Of a DNA stretch of 64,000 nt, positions 45,300 through 57,500 are shown one piece after another (the first letter of the stretch is position 1; every line of letters begins with the position of its first letter). The stretch is from Aricia agestis (taxonomy: Eukaryota; Arthropoda; Insecta; Lepidoptera; Lycaenidae). The position numbers and the translations under genes are program-made. Location: the NCBI RefSeq assembly GCF_905147365.1, contig NC_056418.1:15003262-15067261 (forward strand), read 5' to 3'. Below the pieces are notes generated by a model. That model was not told the origin of the DNA and did not search any database. It was given only the letters and a program-made list of their open reading frames with translations.

Positions 45300-46240
45300 A
45301 AATAATTAAGGCTTTATTTAAGTCTCATAATTTTTTTACAGAAAATAACCAGTATTCTATTTAAATAATAAGCGGTAGTCTATTCGTGCTATAAATACAT
45401 TAAAACGTTTAAAATATACAATTGAATGGCGATAAAACCGAAGACGAAACGCAGCAAGCTTGTCCAAATTAACTTTTTTAATATGAAGGCTAAAGTAAAA
45501 TAAAATATAGACTAATATTACTATCTCATTAGCACCAACCCTATTCTAAATGATAAATATCTGGCGATAAACCGGAGTCTGCAATTAGCGATCACAACTT
45601 CACCGACATTATGGCTAATTAATGTTTGATCTAAATAAAATAACGTTTACGTTTTCCAAAACTATTCCAACACTATTCTCATTCAGTGGCTGGTTTATAT
45701 TATTCCAATCCAGTAATTCCAGCGCTGGATTGCTACTGGAATACACTGGAATGCAATTTACTGCCGCACTCAGAGACTTACATTAATCTTATATATAAAA
45801 CGAGCTTTTGCCCGCGGCTTATTAAATGCATTTGTTGAATAAATAACAGTAAATTACAATAAAAACAACTCGAGACTGACGGCGACCATTGTTTGTGCGA
45901 CGGGATAGCGATGGACGGGACGGGATACAATGTTTGCCAGGACAGTTAGTTACTTAAATATAATTAATTTAAAATTTTTACATAAGCCGCATACATTATC
46001 TGTCAAACTCTTTTAAAACAAAATAATAATCATAGTCAAATGTCACAGTCAAAGGTTAATCATAGTCAAATCTCTGAGTGCAGCAGTGTTAAGTGCTATA
46101 AACATAAACCCGTTTAAAGTTCTTGACTTGATGAATATATTAATATCAGTTAAGACTTTTTTATGCCATCATTTGCGAATTACTTTTGTGTTTGTGTGTT
46201 AAAATATAAAATAGACAAGTGATCTGCAACGCATAATGAG
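45300..46240. other. No gene seen; repeat fragments
   Basis: Contains GACCATTGTTTGTGCGACGG near 45887, the same Helitron-like fragment as in the channel's last intron, followed by a block similar to 3980-4110 (ATCTGTCAAACT, CTCTGAGTGCAGCAG). Confidence 0.45.
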
Positions 46241-46242
46241 AA

Positions 46243-46428
46243 GCTGGCGAAGTCCACCAGAGTGCGAAAGTATTTTTTTTCGAATCGTCTTTAAAAAGGC
46301 TTTAAAAAGTCCATTATCAAACAAAACCGGATTAATTAGTTCAGTAGTAGTAGTAATTTGATACTAGTTTTTTAGCGACTGTGTATTTTTTTTTCTCGCG
46401 GACTAATCCGGTTCTGTTCGCCAGCTCC
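46243..46428. mobile_element. Possible MITE
   Basis: Imperfect inverted ends GAAGCTGGCGAA and TTCGCCAGCTCC, with a second inverted pair AACCGGATTA / TAATCCGGTT inside. Confidence 0.4.
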
Positions 46429-46609
46429 ACCATTATAAATGCGAAATCCGTTACATCGTTATACTTAAACCGTTAATCCTTGAACCTAAAAATTGAAGTA
46501 ATCTGGGGTACGAAAAGTGCATATAAAAACTACACTTACAACATTTTTCATAAAAAATGCACGTAAATATGAATGTGATAATCAAATTTCTAATTGAAGT
46601 TGTAGACTC

Positions 46610-46800
46610 ATGTATAAATACAAAAGTGTGTCTGTCTGTCTGCTCTCTTCACGCTCAAACCACTGAACAGATTTTGACGAAAGGCATAGAGATACTAGTA
46701 GAGAGTTCCTGGAAGGAATATGATACTTAGAATCCTGAGAAAATGTACAGTTCCCGCGTAATAAACCAACCAATGAAATTGCGAGCGTCTTCTAATTGTA
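46610..46800 (+). mobile_element. Helitron-like element, diverged
   Basis: AAAGTGTGTCTGTCTGTCTG start region and ATGTACAGTTCCCGCG, last recognisable transposon copy before the myosin gene. Confidence 0.5.
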
Positions 46801-46804
46801 TGTA

Positions 46805-47785
46805 ATTAATTTTGTAGAATCTATAAAAGTACAAAAAAATTTAAAACCGCGTTTTAAAATCTAATAACTTTTACGATTCTCTCAAAAGATTTGGGTGTAA
46901 TTTACCGATACTTCCGACTGTTTAGTGTTGGGGCTGAAAAGTTTATCGTGTGTTTATAATTCTGTACGTTTTCACCATTCGGCTCCAATTTACACCATAA
47001 AGTAGAATAGAGTGATTTGTGAATGTTGATTCTTGTAGATACAATAGAATAATAATTATATATTCTTAGAATATGGTATAAAATGTATATGGTGATTAAG
47101 TGTGCAGTCATCGATCATCAACATGTCCAGCAAATTCAACGTGAAAATATTCCGTTAAACAAGAAAACACACTATTTATAAATGCAGGTGTGACTGTGCT
47201 ATCGTGATTTCGAGTGTAAAATCTTAAATAGCGACGAAACATGATACAAAATAAATGCAGGAAGCGCAAATCTAGAAATAGCGCCGCATTAATAAACTTA
47301 AATTAATGCGAGGTATTTAAAACGCGGTGGGTGTGGGTCCGAGTCACGAAAGTGGCACATTTATTTTCCGACTGCACCAGGACTAGAGATAAACAGATAG
47401 TATGACTATATAACGCGCGCCGCCTGACGCACATCATCACTTCATGGAGAATTCTTGGAGCGAGGAGGCTGGAGAAAGTCTGACGGAACGAAGCCGCGAA
47501 AAAATTATCGACACAATAAATATTTACGCCTGCAGACTTCTTTTTTTTACACCTAGATTATTTCGTTCATGTTTTTTAGTTAATTACTCGGCCGTAAACA
47601 CGGCGTTTGAATAACGATTTATTGGGTTTTTATCGGTCCATCCCCGGTGCATACGATCAGCATGAGCGGCGCGCGCGCAGCGGCGGCATCCGCGCGAGTG
47701 AAAGCCAAGCTCGGCCGAAAGTATAGAAGCCGGGACACTGACATCCGCCTAAAATGGGGCGCTCGGGCGCGGTGGTGTCGTGTTG
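46805..47785. other. Myosin heavy chain upstream region
   Basis: No coding sequence or transposon recognised. GC content rises toward the promoter. One MEF2-type site is listed separately. Confidence 0.5.
47172..47181 (+). promoter_or_regulatory. Candidate MEF2 site
   Basis: CTATTTATAA matches YTAWWWWTAR exactly, about 640 bp before the inferred start of transcription. MEF2 is a known direct activator of Mhc in Drosophila; occupancy here is inference. Confidence 0.4.
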
Positions 47786-47789
47786 CGCG

Positions 47790-47825
47790 TATAAAAAGCA
47801 CCCGCGCGCCCCGCCGCCGGTCAGA
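47790..47825 (+). promoter_or_regulatory. Mhc core promoter: TATA box and initiator
   Basis: TATAAAAAG at 47790 lies about 31 bp before TCAGA, an arthropod initiator at 47821. The spacing is canonical, and the next donor site is 15 bp further on, so transcription from here would give a very short noncoding first exon. Confidence 0.7.
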
Positions 47826-47837
47826 ACGGCTTCAAAC
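47823..47837 (+). other. Mhc exon 1 (noncoding, predicted)
   Basis: Runs from the initiator to the donor AAAC|GTAAGT. About 15 bp, unusually short for a first exon, so either the start lies slightly upstream or the exon is truly tiny. Drosophila Mhc also has a noncoding first exon. Confidence 0.5.
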
Positions 47838-48250
47838 GTAAGTACGCACGCACGCACGTGCGCGCCGTGCCGCCTCCGGACAGTGGATTGTGAAGTGATC
47901 ATCGTTTGTTTATCGTTATGGTGATGGATGTGGAAACGGTTCAGTGATACGCGATAGAGGACAGTTCAGTTGATGCGCTCGACGCTGCCGAGTTTTCCGA
48001 CGCGTGCATTCGAAGTATCGTCACAAATTGTTGCCATCAACCATTGCCATAAAAGACAATAAGCGACGATCCGCGGTCCGGTTGGCGGCGCTCCAGGCGA
48101 ATACCTGTGACGTAACGGGCGGGTCGGCGCTCGCCGCCGGGGCCGGCGTTACGCAAACGGCTCTGGCTCGGCTCCGACCGGCTCTCGGGTTACGCCACAA
48201 ATAGCCGCCCCGCAGGCCGCGCGCTAACTCAGTGTTCCTCCGACCCGCAG

Positions 48251-48518
48251 GAAGGCTCCAGGGCTGCGTTCTCGTGTCTCGACAAGCCCAAAGTCTCGTT
48301 AGCCCTCCGAAATGCCGAAGCCAGTAGCACAAGAGGGCGAGGACCCCGATCCCACCCCGTACCTGTTCGTTTCTCTGGAACAGAAACGTATCGACCAGAG
48401 CAAGCCCTACGATGGCAAGAAGGCTTGCTGGGTACCCGACGAGAAGGAGGGCTTCTTGCAGGGCGAAATTAAGGCCACCAAGGGCGACCTTGTGACCGTC
48501 AGCCTGCCCGGTGGCGAG
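48251..48518 (+). CDS. Mhc exon 2 (start codon)
   Basis: Acceptor CCGACCCGCAG, 61 bp of 5' UTR, then ATG at 48312 and 69 codons to GGCGAG|GTAACT, phase 0. Encodes the N-terminal SH3-like subdomain (KACWVPDEKEGFLQGEIKAT). The first ATG after the acceptor is used, context CGAAATGCC. Confidence 0.95.
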
Positions 48519-51500
48519 GTAACTATGGATCTTTATAAGTATCTAGTCGAGTTCAAAGAACCTTAAATATGTTCTTCGGAACTGTAAATATTTACATGTG
48601 AAAAGGAGGCCTGTGTTCAAGACGAGTGGATACCCATGATAAAGTATGACGAAACAGTTTAATGAAGTTAAGTTAATTATATTGATTATGGATTTCAATA
48701 GTTTCATGATTTTATTATGTGTTACGATTAACTTTATATTATGTCAAGGTTCAATGACCCCTTTATGCAATAACTTGAACGAAACTAATGAAAGTTATGA
48801 GAAAATATCAAACGAATTTTAAAATATATTAATTAATCACAATATTATATTAGAACAATTCAATTAAAATACATACGATTAATTAATAGCATACATGAAA
48901 CTTTTTAACAAATAAACGAGATAATTAATGATTTGTTTACTTTATAAAAAAATTAATATCTGTCACTGAATAAATTTAAACAATATAGTAAACATAATTT
49001 GAAAAAGTCAACAATTCAGAAACATGATGTAAATAAAATGTGCTAAAGGTGGTCATTGACATGAATTAGTAATAATGATTCTAATGTGTATTTAATGAGC
49101 AGGAAAAGACATTAAAAAAAGAGCTCATCTCTCAAGTTAACCCGCCGAAATTCGAGAAAGTCGAGGACATGGCCGACCTCACCTACCTAAACGATGCTGC
49201 CGTACTCCATAATCTCCGACAACGATACTATGCGAAACTGATCTACGTAAGTAGGCGCGCCGAGCGCCTTTACCCTTACACTAATACTCATAACGATATC
49301 TCTCCCGCAGACAAAAGACTTCAAAAAGGATCTGGTAGCTCAAGTCAACCCGCCCAAATACGAAAAATGTGAGGACATGTCCAATTTGACATACCTCAAC
49401 GACGCTTCTGTATTGTATAACTTGAAGCAGAGATATTACCATAAGCTCATTTACGTAAGTCGGCTGGTCAGGAGTTGCAGCGTTGCAGTTTGCATGCCTC
49501 TTCCTTCCTTCATCGATCCTCATTGGAAAATCTCCAACATTCATAGAATCTACTCGTACGATTACATCTCCTTTGATGTGGCTATTTTTAAATTCATCCG
49601 CCAACTCTATTGCGGTTACAAATAGTTCGCTTTCATTTGATGGAAGATTTATTATCATAATCAATTATTGTAAGTGCTCGGTATAATCGAGCACATTTTT
49701 GTTTATATTAAGGATTGAGAAGTTCTGAAAATAGCAAGTTGCTTTGTTTTCAAGGTCGAAAGTTTTGTTAGCAACGTTTTTAAGTTTAAATAATCACATA
49801 GTTTAATTACCATCACTATCACATTGCCAGTTGTTTATTTACTATAAAATAAAGCCAAGACATAAATAATTCTGATCAGTGATTAATGATTATTATAAAA
49901 TGTAATTACATATTGATAAAAATATAATTGAGACTTAAAAACACAATATGTCATACGTTTATATAAAGTACTTCATTATTTTCGTATATTGGCTTTGAAG
50001 ATCAAAAACATATGATTTGATAGGTTTTCCTAATCATCATTTTCATCATCACCATCCCCTCATCACTCCAGCCGTACTTGAAACCTTCTACACAGGACAA
50101 GACGGTGAATGGACTTCAAGGCGTCCAGGACTTTGTTTACGTGTTTTCTTTTAGAATAGGTTTTATAGTTGTTGTGTTTTAAAAGAGGTTTCTATTTCTC
50201 GTTAGTTTTCTAGAATAGAAATTTCTTCTCTCTTTTGAGCTACAAAGGCATTACGAAATGCCCTAGCTCTTCTTTTTTTTCTAGGAGTTTCTATGGATTT
50301 TCTTTGTGTCACGTGTGTTAAATATTCCACAGACAGAACACCAGTAATTTAAACATTTGAACTGTTTCAATGAATTAACGATTAAAATCATGTGGAAAAT
50401 TTAACATTTTTGCAGAGATATAAAGTATTATAAAAATACTCTCTCTGCGTTATTTTAAGTAAAATTTTATATTATTTATTGTGTGATGCCTATTTTGCGG
50501 TTACACGTTGTCTTGTACGTAATTTGAAAGCTATAAAAAGTTTTTGTGATACGATGGCAGCTGCCATTGTTCACGAAAAATCACGTAATATCAATTACTA
50601 TAACAACTGTAACGGCAGATTAGTTTTTTAATTTTTTGTTACGAATTTTTCATAGCTGGACCTATGATTTCCTCCTATTATCACTATCGTGTTGGTAGGA
50701 GGAAATTCTGCACAACCTTATTTCAAAATTTCAAAGACATCAAATTTAAAAGACACATCACCTTTTCCTTCTTGGTTTTATCATCGTTTCTTCATGCAGA
50801 CGTACTCGGGTCTCTTCTGTGTGGCTATCAACCCTTACAAGAGATTCCCCGTGTACACGTTCCGATGCGCCAAGCTGTACCGAGGCAAGCGCCGTTCGGA
50901 GGTGCCACCCCACATCTTCGCCATTTCCGATGGCGCTTACGTCAACATGTTAACCAACCACGAGAATCAATCTATGTTGATTACGTAAGTTCAACTTTGT
51001 TGTTTCCTTGGTAAAATCAAAATATCGACTTTTAAGTTTGAAAAACAAATTTGTTAATTTAAAATTGAGAGTATCTTCTCTATTAAATTATATAAGTACC
51101 TATAAAATTGCAATGTTCCAATAAAGTACTTATCAGAAGCAAAAAAAACCATCATAATTCATCCATAACCCAGAGAAATTCTCAAAGTATCAAAAGCAGA
51201 TAAATTTTTCCATCCATAATCCAGGAAGATTCCTCTCCACCAAAATGTCATCTAAATAAACTTCCCAATCTACAGCGGAGAGTCTGGTGCCGGAAAGACT
51301 GAGAACACGAAGAAGGTAATTGCGTACTTTGCCACCGTCGGTGCCTCCCAGAAGAAGGACCCGTCTCAGGAGAAGAAGGGCTCCCTTGAGGACCAGGTCG
51401 TCCAAACTAACCCTGTGCTTGAAGCCTTCGGTAACGCCAAGACCGTCCGTAACGACAACTCTTCCCGTTTCGTAAGTATATTATCTTAATATTTCTTTTT

Positions 51501-54500
51501 ATACTTATTTACAGCAGTTTTATTCTAATAATATTAAATGCTAGTTCGTCTATAAGAAACAGCTTCTAGCAATAAGATTTATGCTGCTCTTATACTTTTG
51601 TAACTGTATATGTGTTTTTATGAAATATAAAAGTAGGACTATTCTATATGGTGATCTCTTTTACTACTATCAAATTCTTGATACTTAAAATTAGACGTTC
51701 ATATGCATCAACAACTTTTGTTTTAGTATCAGTGCCAAAATCATTTATCTCAATATGTAATAGAATGCATTCCCAATTATGCTTATCAACAGTGTTTATA
51801 CACGTGCTAGATTCTAATATAGAACCTTCTGTTTTGATGTTTTGTTTTGATATCAAAACAAAATAAGTGACTTATTTAATATGCGTCACTTATACCAATT
51901 TGGCTGAGACTTTCTTCAAGATAAAAAAGAAGAACATTCCATTCAAATGTGTAAATATTAAATGTTTTCTTGTACCGTATTAATGTTGTTTTCCTTCTCG
52001 CCCAGGGTAAATTCATCCGTATCCACTTTGGCCCATCTGGAAAACTGGCTGGTGCTGATATCGAAACTTGTAAGTTTAACTTTTTATTTAACTCAAGTAT
52101 CTTCCAAAGATATTATAAAAATAAGAACTTTAGATCCATTGTCATTTACTAACATAGTTCTCCCTTTTAATTGCTCTACTCACTAGACTTATGCCTTTGA
52201 ACAGTTCATCTTAAAATGTCTATATGGACTATTATATATCGATACATTCTCAAAACAAAACATGCCCAGAAGAAGAACAAGTACCTCTGTGCTAATACAG
52301 AATTCTTTGACTAAGCTTTATTTATTATTCTGCAGATCTGCTGGAGAAGGCCCGTGTCATCTCTCAACAGGCTCTTGAGCGTTCCTACCACATCTTCTAC
52401 CAGATGATGTCCGGCTCTGTACCCGGTCTTAAAGGTAACGTATACTTCCTTCGTATCAAAGAGTTGTTGTTTATAAATAAGTTATACTTTGTTCTTCGAT
52501 CAAACACTTTATTGATATTACAGATTTAAAAATTGGTAATAATTTTTAAATAAATATATTACTGAGAACCATCTCATTTGTATTCTGAGAAAAATAATAT
52601 TAACATATAATTTAACTTTAGAGATGTGTATGCTGTCAAATGACGTATATGACTATTACATCATATCGCAAGGAAAAACTACCATCCCCAACGTAGATGA
52701 TGGAGAGGAATGTACTTTAACCGATGTAAGTTCAGCCTTCCAAGAAACGAAGGCTTGAAAGACGTACCCAAGTGTTTTGTTTTCCTTGTATACCTCTCGC
52801 ATACAACCGATTGGTGAACATCTCGCCTCAGAGCGGAAACGAGATGGAATATTATATTGTGTCTCCCACCGAAAGCATGTGCCCCTAGATTTTAGTCCGA
52901 TAGCACCCTGTATGTGTATATCCACCTGAATGTGACCAATGTCGTTTTATAGCCAAATGTTTGTTGTCTAACGACATCAATGACTACAACATCGTCGCCC
53001 AAGGCAAGACCGTGATCCCCGGAGTTGACGACGGTGAAGAAATGAAACTGACAGACGTGAGTCCAGAATGAGACAACTGGCTCGTCTTTTCCTTTGTTTT
53101 GTCTATCACTTTCTCTATGCTTGTTCCGCTTCCGACCGCTTTCAAAGTCGTTGCATGTATATGTCAGATAATTTGAAATTTACAGAGTTAACGATGATTA
53201 GCAACCGCATTTCGGACTATCCCCTCATAAGTCAAGGGAAGACTCGGATACCGGGCGTTAACGATGCGGAACAGTTCGATCTCACGGTCGTAAGTGTCGA
53301 ACCTACGCAGGGAGCGTGCGTCTTACTTGCCGCGGTTTATTGTTTGCCGATATTATCTGACATACACATAGCATGCTCGCTCCGTGCTAGAGGTCAAGTC
53401 AGCATGATGCACAGAATGAACCACCGGGAGTTCCCTCATCTCCAGCACTTGCACCCCATAACGGTAATAAATAAACGTCTTGACAGAATACATAGAAGGA
53501 TGAGGTATAGGCCAGGGAACTAGGTGCGCGGGGTAAAGCTATGACACTAAATTAAGTTGTTTAATCTACAGACATGTGTATGTTGTCCAACGACATATAC
53601 GATTACCATAACGTCGCCCAGGGTAAGATTACAATTCCCAACGTCGATGACGGCGAGGAATGTACTTTGACTGATGTAAGTTGTATTGTAGTCCGCATAC
53701 ATGTCGAGTTCCCCCTAGCAGCGATGGACGCTTAACTTAGTAAGAATGTTGATAAAATCCAAGGGATGGATTATTGACTATTGTCAATTAAAATATCCAC
53801 AATGGTGTTGTCGATGTCCCATATAGAGTCATGCTAAAAAAATTATATATATCTAAAAGTCCAAAGAATGGATATGAGAAATTATAATTTAATAGAATTG
53901 AATCCTTACTTTCTTATTTTAATAGAATAGGTTCCTTGAAAAATATAAGGGACATTATATTCTTAGTTTATCCAACAAATTCCGGGGTCTACAAAGTATC
54001 TGTGCAATAGGTGTACATTGTAAAATGCAAGCAGCATAACTATTTCTGATACTAATATGTAAAAAGTCAGGTAAGTGGTGCATGTGTCTCAAAACAACCA
54101 AAATTTAATTCTTCAGAAACATTTCAAAATTAATTCTTAAAAACCATTCTAAGCCTAATTCTTCTCCATTTTTATATAACAACGCGCCTATTTTGTACGA
54201 AATGTACTAATATATTTTTCGTATTATAGCAAGCCTTCGACATTCTGGGCTTCACCCAAGAGGAGAAGGACAACGTATACAAGATCACCGCCGCCGTCAT
54301 GCACATGGGTTGCATGAAGTTCAAGCAGAGGGGTCGCGAGGAACAGGCTGAGGCCGATGGTACTGAGGTAAATATTTATTTTTCTTCAATATTTTCTGTA
54401 GAGTTCATATTATATTTTTGCTAATATATGAAACACTATTAATAATAATTATTGTTAAGTATATCACAATTTAAATATTTTGAATATCTGATAAAATTCT

Positions 54501-57500
54501 TTCAAACTTTACTCTCTGCAAAAGTTTTCCTTAACGTAACTTTAGTTTTTAACATAAGAAACCGTATCTCCTTAAATTCGCCTATTTCATAATACCTTTC
54601 TGTTACTTCCAGGATGGTCAAAAAGTCGCCACTCTTCTCGGCGTCGACTGCGCTGACCTGTACAAGAACTTGCTCAAGCCGCGTATCAAAGTCGGTAACG
54701 AGTTCGTCACCAAGGGTCAAGGCAAGGACCAGGTCACTAACTCCGTGGGTGCTCTTTGCAAGGGTATCTTCGATCGTCTGTTCAAGTGGCTGGTGAAGAA
54801 GTGTAACGAGACCCTAGACACCAAGCAGAAGAGGCAGCACTTCATTGGTGTACTGGATATTGCTGGTTTCGAGATCTTCGACGTGAGTATCGGACACTGA
54901 TGATATTTCTCTGATGCTTAAGAGAAATAGCATTACTTAATCATTATGAATACTTTGAAAGTAATTATTTGAATGTGTTGTAAGCATTCAACGGTGATAT
55001 GTATGTATGATTGTTAGCTTAAGAAACTTAAATTCCCACTAAGGGGATACAATTTTTAATATTATTTTGTTTACCTAAAATAGTACAATCCTATTATATT
55101 AATTATTCAAAAAGGAAGGCCTATGCTCTTTAATATAAAGAAGCGAAATAATTAAATTAGAGTAATTGATAATCATTGTATTTTTTGTATTCATTTATTT
55201 AGGTCACAAAATTTATTATTATTTATTTCAGTATATCTATAATTCGAATAGGAAAAGCCACAATTGTTTGGTTGATTCTCAAAATTTTGTTAATAATTAA
55301 TTTTGATTTCTTAGTATAATGGGTTCGAACAACTTTGTATTAACTTCACAAATGAGAGGTTGCAACAATTCTTCAACCACCATATGTTTGTATTGGAGCA
55401 ACAAGAGTATACCAAAGAAGGCATTGTATGGGAGTTCATTGACTTTGGAATGGATCTTCTAGCCTGTATTGAACTCATTGAAAAGGTATACCGGGTGAAG
55501 AATACCCCGAAACCACGCAAACCGTTGGGTGTTATCGAGTTCTTTTTCAAAATTTTCCACTGGCACCATCTATTTTTAAGTTTTCTCACTTTTGTTTTTT
55601 CCACACACTCACTTGGTTTTCGTATTGTTTATAAAAGTACAACGGTTTCGAGCAACTCTGCATTAATTTCACCAATGAGAAGCTCCAGCAATTCTTTAAC
55701 CACCACATGTTTGTCCTCGAACAAGAGGAATATAAGAAGGAGGGTATCTCGTGGACCTTCATCGATTTTGGAATGGACTTACTCGCTTGTATTGACCTGA
55801 TCGAGAAGGTAAATTGACACACTGGTCCTCCAGTCGCCTGGACTCCAACATACCCGTTTGTTCACCGAGGCCGTCTATGGAATAGATGCGGCTCCGACAT
55901 CCTCCTCTTGCACTTTCTTTTTTAGAACCTACCTACGGAACGAAATCCGTAGCCGGAATACAACACGTCCTATTAATATCTATCTCTTTTACCCTAACCC
56001 TTTCATTAATTATCTCCCTGCAGTTCAACGGTTTTGAACAACTCTGCATTAACTTCACCAACGAGAAACTCCAGCAGTTCTTTAACCACCACATGTTCGT
56101 GTTGGAACAAGAAGAATACCAACGCGAAGGAATTGAATGGACCTTCATTGATTTTGGCATGGATCTCCAAAATTGCATTGACCTTATTGAAAAGGTATAT
56201 GGCGGAAACGCAACAATGAACGCTTGCAGCTCGCCATGGTCGCCGAGTAAAGCCGTCTAAATTATCCTTTCTAAATTAATTTCAAAATTACATAAAATTA
56301 CGGAAATTGGAAAGGTTTTACTCGGTTGACTCTTCAAAGCAATTACCTGTGTTGTGTGACCTAAAGTGTGTAACTTTTCTCTTCTTCTGTATCTATATTT
56401 AATCCAACGCCACAATACACTCACAGACACGACAAAAAACGAAGCAATACAAGTATTTTAACGAGTTACTTGAATATTTTTTTCATGTCACCACTGCAGA
56501 TGAACGGATTTAACCAACTCTGTATTAACTTTACGAACGAAAAATTACAACAGTACTTTAATCATTTCATGTTCGTCCTAGAACAAGAAGAATATGAAAG
56601 AGAAGGGATCATATGGGAATTTATAGATTTTGGTATGGATCTCCAACCGACTATAAATTTAATAGAAAAGGTATTAGACGAGTAACTTATGTAGCTTGAG
56701 GCTATAGGGCCGCGAATAGAGGAGGCTTCAGGCTGGACATTGAGATTCGACGCCTTTCATGCGCCTGCAAGTGCAAAGTATACTGCTGGCTGAGTCCTTC
56801 CCCGCGCGTATCAAATTCGGCTTCAGTAGCTTTCGAGTCTTCTTTCGCTGTTTCATTTTTTCATTATCAGAATTATCATTGAATTCACTTTTAGTATCGC
56901 GACATGAAATATTATTGTAGGCGCACACGTAGTATTGCCTAGTTTTTGGAAATGTTAAGAATAATACGCTTACTTATACTTAATTTTATATTTTAACTCG
57001 TAATTATATTTAATATTTTTCATAACACAACATACTATAATGTGCTAACGCAGTTTGATACACGCAAATATATTGATGCCTACTATACTCTAGTACACTT
57101 ACAACTGTTTACAAAATTGCATGTCGCTTTGTAACAACAAATGCTCTTAGTTTTAAGATTTACTTTAAGCTCCCTGTAAAATTCATGTAAAAGTTTGTAC
57201 AAAAATATGTAAATTAGATATTCAATTTTAATTGCTTTGGTAAGTATGGGTAAGTTTGAAAGCCATTAATTTCAATCAAAAAATAATTGTACGAAATTTG
57301 ATTTTTTAAATTTAGTTCAGGTAAAAATTACTATTTCAAAAAACTACCAATATCAAGACAGCTTAGATACCGTCTATATGACCCTAATCGTATTCGTCCG
57401 ATTTTAGCCTATGGGTATCCTCTCCATCCTTGAGGAAGAGTCTATGTTCCCGAAAGCCACCGACCAGACATTCGTTGAGAAGTTGAACAACAACCATTTG

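Noticed and set aside
47619..48332. Arg/Ala-rich open frames around the Mhc promoter
   Set aside because: GC-rich promoter and 5' UTR region gives open frames on both strands; no conserved protein features.
53068..53523. 151-residue open frame spanning exon 7 alternative 3
   Set aside because: Only the 104 bp between the splice sites is homologous to myosin; the rest is intron read through.
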